The notes under the pieces: model-generated
Database searches by the model: none
Seen by the model: only the letters and a program-made list of their open reading frames with translations
What the model was told of the DNA's origin: nothing
Position numbers and translations under genes: made by a program
Shown: one piece after another, positions 15,690 to 24,355 of the stretch
How the letters are laid out: every line of letters starts with the position of its first letter
Position numbering within the stretch: position 1 is the stretch's first letter
NCBI GenBank assembly: GCA_021789735.1
Contig: JAJYJB010000008.1
Span: 1 to 46,011, forward strand
DNA length: 46,011 bases
Direction of reading: 5' to 3'
From: Nitrospirota bacterium
GTDB lineage: Bacteria > Nitrospirota > Thermodesulfovibrionia > Thermodesulfovibrionales > JdFR-88

Positions 15690-16424
15690 TTAAAGCCTGA
15701 AATCCTGCCCGAGGTACGTTTCCCTGACCTTGGGCTCCGCAATGAGCTTTTCGGGAGTCCCCTCAAAAAGGATCTTGCCGTCGCTTATTATGTAAGCCCT
15801 GTCTGTGATGGACAGCGTCTCCCTTACATTGTGGTCGGTTATCAGTATCCCCAGACCTCTGTCTTTTAAATATACTAGCATCTTTTTCAACTCTATTATA
15901 GCAATTGGATCAATTCCGGCGAAAGGCTCGTCAAAGAGCATGAAGCCAGGCCCGGATGCTATGGAGCGCGCAATTTCCGTCCTGCGGCGCTCGCCGCCGG
16001 ACAGCCTGAACCCCTCCCGGTCGGCAAAATTGCCCAGGTTGAACTCGGCGAGAAGCGTATCGACCCGCTCCTCGATCTCGGCCTTTCCACGGCCGTTCGT
16101 TATCTCCAGGACGGAGCGCAGGTTTTCCCTCACCGTGAGTTTTCTGAATATGGAGGGCTCCTGGGGCAGGTAGCTTATGCCTTTGCGCGCACGCTGGTAC
16201 ATGGGCAGGGAGCTGATGTCCTCGCCGTCAAGCTCTACCTTCCCGCCCTCGGGTTTAAGGAGGCCCGCGATAACGTAGAAAGTAGTAGTCTTGCCCGCCC
16301 CGTTAGGGCCGAGAAGGCCAACCGTCTCCCCGGAGCGCACCTCCACGCTTATGTCTTTCACCACCGTGCGGCGGCCATATCTTTTGGTTATGTCCGCCGC
16401 TTTGAGTACGCGCCCGCCCGTCAT
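15690..16424 (-). CDS. lptB: LPS export ABC transporter ATP-binding protein LptB
   Basis: A 244-residue ATPase powering LPS extraction from the inner membrane with LptF and LptG, which are not in this window. Walker A GPNGAGKT (39-46), signature LSGGERRRTEIAR (141-153), Walker B FMLFDEP (161-167) with FAGIDPIA, and H-loop TDHNV. The SGGERRR and FAGIDP forms are characteristic of LptB among ABC ATPases. Its ATG overlaps the lptA stop by four bases. Confidence 0.96.
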   Translation of the reverse strand: MTGGRVLKAADITKRYGRRTVVKDISVEVRSGETVGLLGPNGAGKTTTFYVIAGLLKPEGGKVELDGEDISSLPMYQRARKGISYLPQEPSIFRKLTVRENLRSVLEITNGRGKAEIEERVDTLLAEFNLGNFADREGFRLSGGERRRTEIARSIASGPGFMLFDEPFAGIDPIAIIELKKMLVYLKDRGLGILITDHNVRETLSITDRAYIISDGKILFEGTPEKLIAEPKVRETYLGQDFRL

Positions 16425-16978
16425 TTGCCCTCTATGAATACCTTGCTGTTTTTGACGTTCATCTTGTCTGTGGAAACATAATAGGTGATGGCCGTTCCGG
16501 TGACCACGGTCTTTGCCTGGGCTATCTTCGGGTTTTCGGTGAAGAGGATGCTGTCGGTTGCCTTGTCATAATGCGCCCGCCCGGAGGTCACTACGCGCCC
16601 CCCTTTTATGAGTTTTACGCTGCCAGTTGCGTCTATGGTCTTGACCCCGCCGGACTCATTGTAGTGCACAACCATCTTGTCGGCGAACAGCTCCATGCCG
16701 TTTTGCCGGGCTGCCACCCTTCCTTCGAAAATGGCGGTATGCGTGGTCTGGTCCGCGGAAAGCGTATCAGAAGTGATTATGATGGGTCCTTTTTTTGCCG
16801 GCTTCCTTGCTTTTTTTCCCGCCGTGGAGGGACTTTGACTTTTTGTGTTTGTGGCCTCAGGCGCGTTTTTCAGCCCTTTTTGCTGCGCCCACGCTTTTTG
16901 CTGCGCAAAACGGGTTAAGGAGGAAAAAGCCAGAAGCATGACCAGCGCAGATATGCTAATAAAAGACCGCTTTGACAT
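16421..16978 (-). CDS. lptA: LptA, periplasmic LPS transport protein (OstA-like)
   Basis: A 185-residue periplasmic protein forming the beta-jellyroll bridge that carries LPS to the outer membrane. Signal peptide at residues 1-31, a Lys/Pro/Ser-rich linker (37-65), then the OstA domain starting IIITSDTLSADQ and containing GRVAARQNGMELFADKMVV and KTIDATGSVKLI. The basic linker is longer than in E. coli LptA. It overlaps lptC by 23 bp and lptB by 4 bp. Confidence 0.92.
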   Translation of the reverse strand: MSKRSFISISALVMLLAFSSLTRFAQQKAWAQQKGLKNAPEATNTKSQSPSTAGKKARKPAKKGPIIITSDTLSADQTTHTAIFEGRVAARQNGMELFADKMVVHYNESGGVKTIDATGSVKLIKGGRVVTSGRAHYDKATDSILFTENPKIAQAKTVVTGTAITYYVSTDKMNVKNSKVFIEGK

Positions 16979-17486
16979 TCCTGTCCAACCTCACATTCTT
17001 TTTCTGATCGGCCTCAAGCCCAAGGCCCTCTATTTTGATCCCCTTTTTGCTCAAGAGGACCTTGTCATTGCCTCCGGTGTTGAGCTTCCCGCCAGGCACG
17101 ATCTGCAGGGAACTGGTCTTGACGTCGAACCCCTTTACCTGGCTTTTTACTTTCCCGCTTAGGGAAAGAGTATTTTTGTCAATGTCATATTGCCCCCGGC
17201 TGGCCGCAAGGCGCGCATTTTCAGAAGGTATGTCTATAGACACGTCGCTAAGGCTGGCGGTGTCTCCGCTAGTAGAGAAGACCGCTTTTTTTGATGTGGC
17301 GGACCACAATGTCCTGCTGCCCATTATATTAAGCACGTTTATATTGGACAGAGTGGAACGGTAGTCCGTCTGCATCTGCGGCGTGGTATCCCCGTTCGTC
17401 TTGTGCTGAACGGAAAACGCGGACAGCGCAGCACCCAATAGGAACAGGGCCGGAATGAATTTTTTACTTAACCGGACCATATTCAT
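16956..17486 (-). CDS. lptC: LptC, LPS export inner-membrane protein
   Basis: A 176-residue bitopic protein: N-terminal membrane anchor (about 9-26) and a periplasmic jellyroll that receives LPS from LptB2FG and passes it to LptA. Motifs such as DVSIDIPSENARLAASRGQYD and LSLSGKVKSQVKGFDVKTSSL are typical of the low-identity LptC family. The assignment is strengthened by lptA and lptB directly downstream. It starts ten bases after aroE. Confidence 0.9.
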   Translation of the reverse strand: MNMVRLSKKFIPALFLLGAALSAFSVQHKTNGDTTPQMQTDYRSTLSNINVLNIMGSRTLWSATSKKAVFSTSGDTASLSDVSIDIPSENARLAASRGQYDIDKNTLSLSGKVKSQVKGFDVKTSSLQIVPGGKLNTGGNDKVLLSKKGIKIEGLGLEADQKKNVRLDRNVKAVFY

Positions 17487-17495
17487 GCCTGCCGT

Positions 17496-18347
17496 TTAAT
17501 GACCCCGCATACCTTTAAGCAAGGCCTCGCGCATGACTTCATGGGGCGGGCGCACGCCCGTCCACAGCTCCTGGGCAAACACTCCCTGCCACAGGAGCAT
17601 CCCCAGCCCGTGAAAGGTCCTGAGCCCGGCCTTTTGGGCCTCACGTAAAAAGGGCGTCTGCTTGTAGATAAGGTCCCCTGCCACCGACCCGGGCCCCAGC
17701 CCGGATGGGTCAGCCGGCAAAGGGTCTGTTTCCTTGAGACCAAGAGGAGTGGCGTTTATCAGGACGTCGACGCCCTCCAGGTCCCAGACTCCATTTGCGG
17801 TCTGCACGTTTCCCCTTATCCTGTTCAAATCACCTACGAGTTTTTCGAGTTTTACCTTGTCCAGGTCAAATATCCTCAAAGTGCGGGCCTTCTCCGAAAG
17901 ATAATAGCTGACAGCCCGCGAGGCCCCTCCGGCCCCGCAGATCAGTATATTCTTGCCTTCCCATGCTATGCCTTCCTTGGCAAGCGACTGGATAAAACCC
18001 CTTCCATCAGTGTTGTAGCCCCGGAGCCTGCCCCCGTCATTAACTATCGTATTTACCGCACCGATAAAGGCGGCCTCGCCATCGACCTCATCCAGTAGAG
18101 AAACAACCTTTTCCTTGTGGGGAACGGTGATGTTCACTCCCCTTATGCCAAGCGCGCGCACGGACCGGACGGCATCCGGCAGGTCTTCTGGCTTTATATC
18201 CAGTGCAAGGTAACAGTAGTCCAGTCCCATGTGCCCGAATGCCGCATTGTGCATCTGTGGCGAGAGGCTGTGCCCCACCGGATGGCCAAAGAGGGCCAGG
18301 AGTTTCGTGCCAGCGGTTATCTTTATCCTATTTTCGTCTGTCATCAT
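17496..18347 (-). CDS. aroE: Shikimate dehydrogenase (NADP+)
   Basis: A 283-residue enzyme of the shikimate pathway, reducing 3-dehydroshikimate to shikimate. Substrate site GHPVGHSLSPQMHNAAF, catalytic Lys78 in NITVPHKEK, Asp114 in YNTDGRGF, and NADP-binding GAGGASRAV are all present. Length is normal for monofunctional AroE. Its start overlaps the stop of the DUF512 gene by four bases. Confidence 0.96.
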   Translation of the reverse strand: MMTDENRIKITAGTKLLALFGHPVGHSLSPQMHNAAFGHMGLDYCYLALDIKPEDLPDAVRSVRALGIRGVNITVPHKEKVVSLLDEVDGEAAFIGAVNTIVNDGGRLRGYNTDGRGFIQSLAKEGIAWEGKNILICGAGGASRAVSYYLSEKARTLRIFDLDKVKLEKLVGDLNRIRGNVQTANGVWDLEGVDVLINATPLGLKETDPLPADPSGLGPGSVAGDLIYKQTPFLREAQKAGLRTFHGLGMLLWQGVFAQELWTGVRPPHEVMREALLKGMRGH

Positions 18348-19654
18348 AGCTGTCTCCCAATGGCTTCCAGAATTCCCTGCGGGGTCGCACCTACGAGCAT
18401 GGCCTTGATGCCCAGGGCCGCCTCTATGTCTGCCACGGCCACATCGTCCAGGAATATGCCCTCCCCATCCCTGACTACCGCTTCTGGCACGAGTAGTATA
18501 TCATGCGAGGGAGCGTATTCCTCGAGACTTTTGAGCACATCCCGTCCGGTAAGGAGCCCGGTAACGGTGACGGAAGGACCGAAAAAACGGTTTTCCACCG
18601 GGACAAGCGTTGCATGGTGCCCCTGTTTTTTGAGCTTCTCAAAAAACCTTGCCAGGTACGGATAGAATGACATGCCGGTAAAGGCCAGATATTTCAGGCC
18701 TGAGGGGTTTTTCGCCTGGCCCGTTCTCCTTGCCTCGTGCAGGAACTGCGGGACCATGCCAACGCCGTTTTCTATCTGCGGGAGGTCGCCATATTCCGCG
18801 ATGGGCGGCAGGCCTGCGCCGGCTTTTATGTAAAGTTCATCAGCTCCGTAAACGATGTTTTCCCCATGTTTTTTCCTGAAGCGCTTCTGGAACCGGTCTA
18901 TCACCTCCAGCGCCGCGGCCGCCTCCTCCTTGCCAACGGGTTTTATCTTTGCCCTGCTGAAGGAGGTAAGTCCGACCGGCACGACCGCTATGGACATTAT
19001 GTAAGGGTAAAAAGAGTAGAGGTCGCTGACCGTTTTGGCCAGGGCCTTGCCGTCATTGATGCCGGGGCAAAGCACTATCTGCGTGTGAGCGCGGAGCTTG
19101 TTTTCCTTGAAAAAGCGCAGGTCTTTCATGATGTCCGGTGCGCCGGGGTTTCCTAGCATCTGCCTTCTTACCGCGTTGTCCGTGCTGTGGACCGATATGT
19201 AAAGAGGGCTCAGCCTCTGCCTGGCTATGCGCTTTTTGTCGCAGTCCGTAAGGTTGGCCATCGTTATGTAATTGCCGTATATGAAGGACATCCTGTAGTC
19301 TTCGTCTTTTAAATAAAGGGACCTCCGCATGCCCTTAGGCAGCTGGGAGACGAAGCAGAAGACGCAGCGGTTGCCGCATCTCTTGACGGAGAAATGCTTC
19401 AGGGACATCCCCGTGTCCTCGCATTCGGGGACATCGAGCCTCACCCGGCCGGCCTTCCTGAACTCCATCTCCATGGGGCTGCCGTCCTTGTGGAATATGA
19501 AATCTATCAGGTCCGAGATCCGGTTGCCGTTCACGGACATGAGCGTGTCTCCGGCGCCTATCCCGGCCATGGCCGCTAGGCTGCCGGGGGTCACGCTTTC
19601 CACCTCAACCCCGAGCTTTTCTCTCTGACGCAATCTTGAGCCCTCTTTGCACAT
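18344..19654 (-). CDS. DUF512 radical-SAM-like protein with N-terminal PDZ domain
   Basis: A 436-residue protein of a widespread but functionally undefined family. Order: PDZ-like domain (residues ~12-75, with PGSLAAMAGIGAGDTLMSVNG), a cysteine cluster C93-GNR-C97-VF-C100 that should bind a 4Fe-4S cluster as in radical SAM enzymes, a TIM-barrel-like region with QIVLCPGINDG, and the C-terminal DUF512 region (VENRFFGPSVTVTGLLTGRDV). No substrate is known to me. The ATG at 19654 lies inside pgsA (50-bp overlap). A TTG at 19630 with AGAGGG upstream is a possible later start. Confidence 0.9.
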   Translation of the reverse strand: MCKEGSRLRQREKLGVEVESVTPGSLAAMAGIGAGDTLMSVNGNRISDLIDFIFHKDGSPMEMEFRKAGRVRLDVPECEDTGMSLKHFSVKRCGNRCVFCFVSQLPKGMRRSLYLKDEDYRMSFIYGNYITMANLTDCDKKRIARQRLSPLYISVHSTDNAVRRQMLGNPGAPDIMKDLRFFKENKLRAHTQIVLCPGINDGKALAKTVSDLYSFYPYIMSIAVVPVGLTSFSRAKIKPVGKEEAAAALEVIDRFQKRFRKKHGENIVYGADELYIKAGAGLPPIAEYGDLPQIENGVGMVPQFLHEARRTGQAKNPSGLKYLAFTGMSFYPYLARFFEKLKKQGHHATLVPVENRFFGPSVTVTGLLTGRDVLKSLEEYAPSHDILLVPEAVVRDGEGIFLDDVAVADIEAALGIKAMLVGATPQGILEAIGRQL

Positions 19655-20168
19655 ATTGCAGGCCTGAGGCCGCCGTCAGTCCGGCGGCAGCCCATACCAT
19701 CGCCTGGATGGCGGTCACCGTGATATGGCCATAGTTGATTTTCAGGAGCACGGCCGTTAAAAGCGTAAACTGCGCGGCTATGGCAAGCTTTCCCGTCCTC
19801 GTCGGCTCCAGCCGCACCGCTCCCCCGGAAAGACTCAGCAACCCCCATCCCAATATAACTATTATATCCCTGCTTAAGACTACAATTGCAAGCCAGACAG
19901 GGATTATGCGAAGCGTGAGAAATACGATAAAGGCAGTGATGAGCATGAGCTTGTCAGCCAGCGGGTCCAGGAAAGAGCCTATATCCGGGCTCTTACCGCT
20001 CAGCCTCGCTATCATGCCGTCCAGCTTGTCCGTCACCGCAGCAAAGAGGAAGATGAAAAAAGCATAATCGAACCTCTGGTACGCGGCCGCCGTCGCGAAA
20101 CAGGGGATGAGTATTATCCTTATCAGTGTGAGTATGTTGGGGATGTTCAGCGGGATGGCGTTCAGCAT
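19605..20168 (-). CDS. pgsA: CDP-diacylglycerol--glycerol-3-phosphate 3-phosphatidyltransferase
   Basis: A 187-residue integral membrane enzyme making phosphatidylglycerophosphate from CDP-diacylglycerol and glycerol-3-phosphate. The CDP-alcohol phosphotransferase motif is complete: D47-x2-D50-G51-x2-A54-R55-x8-G64-x3-D68-x3-D72. Several hydrophobic helices follow. PgsA is the most likely member because of length and the NIPNILTLIRI start; other CDP-alcohol transferases cannot be excluded. Confidence 0.9.
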   Translation of the reverse strand: MLNAIPLNIPNILTLIRIILIPCFATAAAYQRFDYAFFIFLFAAVTDKLDGMIARLSGKSPDIGSFLDPLADKLMLITAFIVFLTLRIIPVWLAIVVLSRDIIVILGWGLLSLSGGAVRLEPTRTGKLAIAAQFTLLTAVLLKINYGHITVTAIQAMVWAAAGLTAASGLQYVQRGLKIASERKARG

Positions 20169-20215
20169 ATCACGTGCAAGCGGGCGCCTTTTGTCTTTTG
20201 CTTGTTTTTGTTCTT

Positions 20216-21328
20216 TCAGGGGATGTTAACAGGCAAGTCCCTGAAATCCGGCTTTTTTAATCCGAGCCTTTTGTAGCAGTCACCTTTTTTAAGCGGTTTC
20301 GCAGAGGCGCCCCGGGGCCCTGCAAGCAGGCGCTCCAGAAGCCCGGAAGCGTGGCAGGCTTCCACCTCAAAGCCGTGCTTTTTTGCGGAATCGAGGGCTT
20401 TTTGTGCAAGGCTGCCGGCGGCTTTCATCCTGCCATCAGACCATCTGAGCTCCGCCTCGGAAAGAAGGCAGTATATCTTTCCCCTGGGGTCCCTTGTTTT
20501 GTCAAAAAGTTTTTCGGCCTCATTAAGGGAGTGGAGGGATTTTTTCTTCCTGCCCAGTATCGCCAACGATTTGCTTGCGCTCCAAAGCGTATAAGAGGAA
20601 CTGACAATATCGCCTATGCGCTTGTATATCCTCAGCGCCCTCTTAAAATAGGCCAGGGCCTCCTCATGGCTGCCGGACATCCTGAGCGCGTTTCCGATGC
20701 CGCAGAAGGAGTACGCAAGCCCGAAGGGGTCTTTTATCTTTCCGAAAAGCTCGTTTGCTTTTGTGTAATGGCCAAGGGAGGACTTGTATGCCCCTTTGAT
20801 CCTTGATGCCCCGCCAAGCCCGTTCAGGCAGTAGCCCGCCGCATGCAGGTCGCCAAGCCGGGTAAATATCTTTTTGGCCTCGGAAAAAGAGTTTATCGCG
20901 CCCTCTATATCGCCTTTTATCCTGAGCGTGCCCCCCTTTGACCAGAGCACAAAGGCCAGCGCTTCCTCGTCGTTCAGTTTCTTATAAATCTTTTCGGACT
21001 GGCCAAGCAGGGCGAGGGCCTTTTTCCAGTCACCCTGGGCCCTGTGTGAAAGGGCGAGGCTTGTCGCGGCATCCGCCTGACGGCTGCGGCCTCCAAGTTT
21101 TTTTGCGAACGTCTCCGCCTTCTCGTAATGCGCGATCGCCTTGGCGAAATCCCCCAGCATCCTCCAGTTATGGCCTGCGAGCAGATGGCAGTTAAAGAGG
21201 TTTTCGTAATCATCCGCCTCGATAGTCCTTTGCGCCGCCCTAAGCTCGGACAGGGACCGCCTGTAGAGGGCCTTCTGCCTCAGGGAGTCCGCCTTTTGTA
21301 TTTTTTTATTCTGTCTTTGATCTTCCAT
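20216..21328 (-). CDS. Tetratricopeptide-repeat protein, unknown function
   Basis: A 370-residue soluble protein made almost wholly of TPR units of about 40 residues (for example HEEALAYFKRALRIYKRIGD and DWKKALALLGQSEKIYKKLND), a spacing seen in TPR_12-type regulators. There is no signal peptide or membrane segment, so it is probably a cytoplasmic scaffold. It starts one base after the rpe stop and lies 47 bp from pgsA, inside the operon. No partner can be named. Confidence 0.85.
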   Translation of the reverse strand: MEDQRQNKKIQKADSLRQKALYRRSLSELRAAQRTIEADDYENLFNCHLLAGHNWRMLGDFAKAIAHYEKAETFAKKLGGRSRQADAATSLALSHRAQGDWKKALALLGQSEKIYKKLNDEEALAFVLWSKGGTLRIKGDIEGAINSFSEAKKIFTRLGDLHAAGYCLNGLGGASRIKGAYKSSLGHYTKANELFGKIKDPFGLAYSFCGIGNALRMSGSHEEALAYFKRALRIYKRIGDIVSSSYTLWSASKSLAILGRKKKSLHSLNEAEKLFDKTRDPRGKIYCLLSEAELRWSDGRMKAAGSLAQKALDSAKKHGFEVEACHASGLLERLLAGPRGASAKPLKKGDCYKRLGLKKPDFRDLPVNIP

Positions 21329-21329
21329 T

Positions 21330-22022
21330 TTATCTTCTCAACGAGCGCACCATGCCGGCGTAATCTCCGGAACCGTAAAAGGCGGACCCCATGACAAGGA
21401 CGTCTGCCCCGGCCTTTACCGCCTCCACGAATATCTCACCGGGTTTTATCCCTCCGTCCACTTCTATCAGCGCGCCAGGGTTTTTTTCTCCGGCAAGTCT
21501 TTTGGCCTGGGTTAATTTTTCAAGCGCATGTGGTATAAAGGCCTGTCCGCCGAAACCCGGGTTGACGGACATGATTAGCACCATGTCCACATCGTATATT
21601 ATGCTCTGAAGGCTGGAAACAGGAGTTGCCGGATTAATGGCCACGCCCGCCCTGGCGCCAAGTTTCTTGATCTGGTTTACTGTCCTGTTCAGGTGCACGC
21701 AAGCCTCCACGTGGACCGTGATGAAATCCGCTCCTGCCCCGGCAAAATCTTCCAGATACAGGTCGGCGTCCTCTATCATAAGATGGACATCTAGAGGCAG
21801 GCTGGTTGCGCTCTTTATCGCGCTCACTACGGCCGGACCGATAGTTATGTTGGGTACGAAATGGCCGTCCATGATATCCACATGGAACATGTCAGCGCCC
21901 GCTTCCTCAGTGGCTCTGAGCTCTTCGCCAAGGCGGAGGAAGTCCGCCGATAAAAGTGAAGGGGCAATGAAAAACTTTCCCTCTGTCTTTTCTATTTTTT
22001 TATCTCTGTTTTTATCTTTCAT
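21330..22022 (-). CDS. rpe: Ribulose-phosphate 3-epimerase
   Basis: A 230-residue TIM-barrel enzyme interconverting ribulose-5-phosphate and xylulose-5-phosphate in the pentose phosphate pathway. Motifs: IAPSLLSADF at the start, FHVDIMDGHFVPNITIGP (metal His/Asp), LPLDVHLMIED, MSVNPGFGGQAF and EVDGGI near the phosphate site. GGGGAAAGG before the ATG at 22022 decides the start over an ATG 12 bp upstream. A Lys-rich N-terminal extension (about 14 residues) is unusual but short. Confidence 0.95.
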   Translation of the reverse strand: MKDKNRDKKIEKTEGKFFIAPSLLSADFLRLGEELRATEEAGADMFHVDIMDGHFVPNITIGPAVVSAIKSATSLPLDVHLMIEDADLYLEDFAGAGADFITVHVEACVHLNRTVNQIKKLGARAGVAINPATPVSSLQSIIYDVDMVLIMSVNPGFGGQAFIPHALEKLTQAKRLAGEKNPGALIEVDGGIKPGEIFVEAVKAGADVLVMGSAFYGSGDYAGMVRSLRR

Positions 22023-22095
22023 GCCTTTCCCCATTCAAAAACCAGATGAAAGCAGTAAAAAAATCAAAAAAAGAAAAAAGACCAGAATATATTAA

Positions 22096-22842
22096 CTAAT
22101 CCGTCACCCCGCCCGGGCCATTCATGCCGGGGGCGGCGGTGCCACCGGGGGCGCTCATAAAAAGAAACACCTCCTGGCCCGGGAAGACCCTATCGCCAGG
22201 TCCAGGTTTTTGAGAAGCTACGGTCTGTCCGCTGCCAGGGCCGGTATTGGCCGGACCGCCTTCCACAACAGGCTGAAGGCCAAGCGCCGTGGACAGGTTT
22301 TGCGCCTGCGCTAAGGCCATGCCGGTGAAATCAGGGCAGTAATAGCTTACCTCAGAGGGGCCGCTGCTTACAATAAGGGACACCGGCCCGCTTTTTTCAC
22401 CGGGGTTCGGGTCCTGGGCCATGACCGTCCCCTTTGGTATGTTGCCGGAATGAACGAAGATGGTCTTTAAAACCCTGAGCCCGGATTTTTCAAGAAAAGA
22501 GACCGCGTCCGCCAGGTCCCTGCCGATCACGGAAGGCATGCGTGGAGTTGCCGGACCAAGGCTGAGCGCGACTTTCACAATGCTGTCCAGCTTTACGCTT
22601 GTGTCTGCCGCGGGTTCCTGCGCGGTGACGGAGCCGGGCGGGACCACAGGGTCAAAATCCTTGCCCGTCACCTTCATTTTAAGCCCAAGGTCACTGAGCT
22701 CGCTATCGGCCGCCTCCGGCGGCTTTCCTTTCAGGTCCGGCACAGTCACTCTTTTGTTCAGGAGAATGACCTTGTAAGTCAGAAAACCGGATGCCGCCCC
22801 CAGGAACACGAACAAAAAGACCAGGAGGATGTTTTTCTTCAT
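22096..22842 (-). CDS. PASTA-domain protein with N-terminal membrane anchor
   Basis: A 248-residue protein: one membrane segment (about 5-27) then three PASTA repeats (about 33-95, 98-166, 167-232), each beginning with the V-P-(D/S)-(L/V)-x-G pattern (VTVPDLKGK, RMPSVIGRDL, YYCPDFTGM), and a Gly/Pro tail. PASTA domains bind muropeptides or unlinked peptidoglycan. No kinase or PBP domain is attached. It lies between rsmB and rpe, overlapping the rsmB stop by four bases. The role is probably cell-wall associated (inference). Confidence 0.9.
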   Translation of the reverse strand: MKKNILLVFLFVFLGAASGFLTYKVILLNKRVTVPDLKGKPPEAADSELSDLGLKMKVTGKDFDPVVPPGSVTAQEPAADTSVKLDSIVKVALSLGPATPRMPSVIGRDLADAVSFLEKSGLRVLKTIFVHSGNIPKGTVMAQDPNPGEKSGPVSLIVSSGPSEVSYYCPDFTGMALAQAQNLSTALGLQPVVEGGPANTGPGSGQTVASQKPGPGDRVFPGQEVFLFMSAPGGTAAPGMNGPGGVTD

Positions 22843-24227
22843 TGTCTCTTTAATTTTGCCATAAAAAACCCGTCCATGTCCTGCCGGTGCGGATATGTCC
22901 TTAAATACCCATTTTCAGAGAAAGGCAGCAGGAATGGAGGGACGTCCGCATCCACCCGAAAATCCCTCCCCGGGCCGGTGGCAAGGAATTCATTTATTAC
23001 CATCTCGCCTTCTTCCGGTTCGGTGGAACAGGTGGAAAAAACCAGTACGCCCCCTTTTTTTAGGGCCCGCGCCGCTGCTGTCAGCATTTGGAGCTCTTTC
23101 CGGCCGGACTGGGCAAGCCATTTTTCGCCGTGCCTGTATTTCACATCCGGGTTGCGCCTGATGACCCCAAGCGACGAGCACGGGGCATCCAGCAATATCC
23201 TGTCAAAATACCCCGGCTTTTTGTAAACGGTGCTTTCTTTGGAGGTCATGTCCTCTTGCGCGATGGAAACCGAGGTGATGCCGAGTCGCGATACGTTTTC
23301 CTCGATCCTGCCGGTCCTCTTCCTATCCATATCCAAGGCGATGATCTCCCCCTTGTCTTTCATAAGCTCCGCCATGTGAGTGGTCTTTCCTCCAGGGGCG
23401 GCGCAGGCGTCCAGCACCTTATCTCCAGGCATGGGGGCAAGAAGAAAACTCACAAGCTGCGCTGCCTCGTCCTGGGCGGTGCAATACGGATGGGCAAACT
23501 CCAATTCCCGGAAAGAGACATTGTCTTTTGAGGCGCTTCCTCTTATTTTTATGCCCGCAGGGCTCACGCCGGCAGGTTCGGCGTTTATTCCGTTTGAGGC
23601 CAGCATATGAAGGAGTTCTTCACGCGTCTTTCTGAGCGTGTTGACCCTGAGCACAAGCGGAGGTATGCGGTTGCCAGCCTGGGCCAGCGATAGCGCCTCA
23701 TCCGTCCCGGACCTCCGCGCCCATCTTTTTATCAGCCATAAAGGGGTAGAGGTAAAGGTGCTGATGGCCATAAGCCTTTCAGGCTCGTCGATAAAGGGGT
23801 TTTCGGAGCCGGCCTTCAGCTCATTCAGTTTTTCCATAAGCGCTCCTTTGCCGCGGACCGCACTGCGTAAAACAGCGTTTACCAGCGCGGGCTTTCCGGA
23901 CCCGGAGAACTTTTTGTCTTTTTCAAGCCTCACAGCCTCATTTACCGCGGCCCTCTCCGGGATGCGGGTAAAAAGGGCCTGGTAAAGCCCCATTCTCAGG
24001 TTATCGAGCGTCGGGGCTTTTTTGGGTGGGACCTTGCTTAAGAACCCGGAAAGCAGGTAGTCAAGGAGAAACTGTCTCCTCAGGACCCCGTAAAGTAGCT
24101 CCATGAAAAGCGACCTGTCCCTCTTGCTGATGCGGCCTGGCAGGGCATCGAGCGCCTCTTTTGGACGCATGCCTTTCCTTATCTCCGTAAGCGCCTGCAG
24201 GACAAGCATTCGAATGTCATATGGCAT
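22839..24227 (-). CDS. rsmB: 16S rRNA (cytosine(967)-C(5))-methyltransferase RsmB
   Basis: A 462-residue enzyme methylating C967 of 16S rRNA. The N-terminal NusB-like RNA-binding domain (residues ~1-150, with RIPERAAVNEAVRLEK) precedes a SAM-binding methyltransferase domain: VLDACAAPGGKTTHMAE, LDAPCSSLGVIRRNPDVKY (Cys350) and VFSTCSTEPEE (nucleophile Cys400). Two conserved cysteines and the NusB domain identify RsmB. It is the first gene of the 15-gene minus-strand operon and is divergent from dxr. No clear ribosome site precedes the ATG. Confidence 0.95.
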   Translation of the reverse strand: MPYDIRMLVLQALTEIRKGMRPKEALDALPGRISKRDRSLFMELLYGVLRRQFLLDYLLSGFLSKVPPKKAPTLDNLRMGLYQALFTRIPERAAVNEAVRLEKDKKFSGSGKPALVNAVLRSAVRGKGALMEKLNELKAGSENPFIDEPERLMAISTFTSTPLWLIKRWARRSGTDEALSLAQAGNRIPPLVLRVNTLRKTREELLHMLASNGINAEPAGVSPAGIKIRGSASKDNVSFRELEFAHPYCTAQDEAAQLVSFLLAPMPGDKVLDACAAPGGKTTHMAELMKDKGEIIALDMDRKRTGRIEENVSRLGITSVSIAQEDMTSKESTVYKKPGYFDRILLDAPCSSLGVIRRNPDVKYRHGEKWLAQSGRKELQMLTAAARALKKGGVLVFSTCSTEPEEGEMVINEFLATGPGRDFRVDADVPPFLLPFSENGYLRTYPHRQDMDGFFMAKLKRQ

Positions 24228-24355
24228 TTTTTTGGCTCAGACGAACTTTTTTATTTTTCCCTTTTGTAATAATATATTATCCGGGTTTTATGAAAAAAAC
24301 CAAAGAAAAGAACAAGAAAGGACCCGTATGTCCGGGCCCGGAGGTCCCGAATAAA
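24228..24355. promoter_or_regulatory. AT-rich divergent promoter region between rsmB and dxr
   Basis: This gap contains a very AT-rich core (24262-24280) with TATATT at 24273-24278 on the plus strand and the near-palindromic TAATATATTA, able to serve as a -10 in both directions. It lies between two long, oppositely oriented operons. No clear -35 hexamers. A second ATG for dxr at 24290 lies 11 bp after this element. Confidence 0.45.

Noticed and set aside
24221..24289. N-terminal extension of dxr from 24221
   Set aside because: The added residues are hydrophobic and aromatic, overlap the rsmB start, and a GGAGGT-led ATG at 24356 gives the family length.
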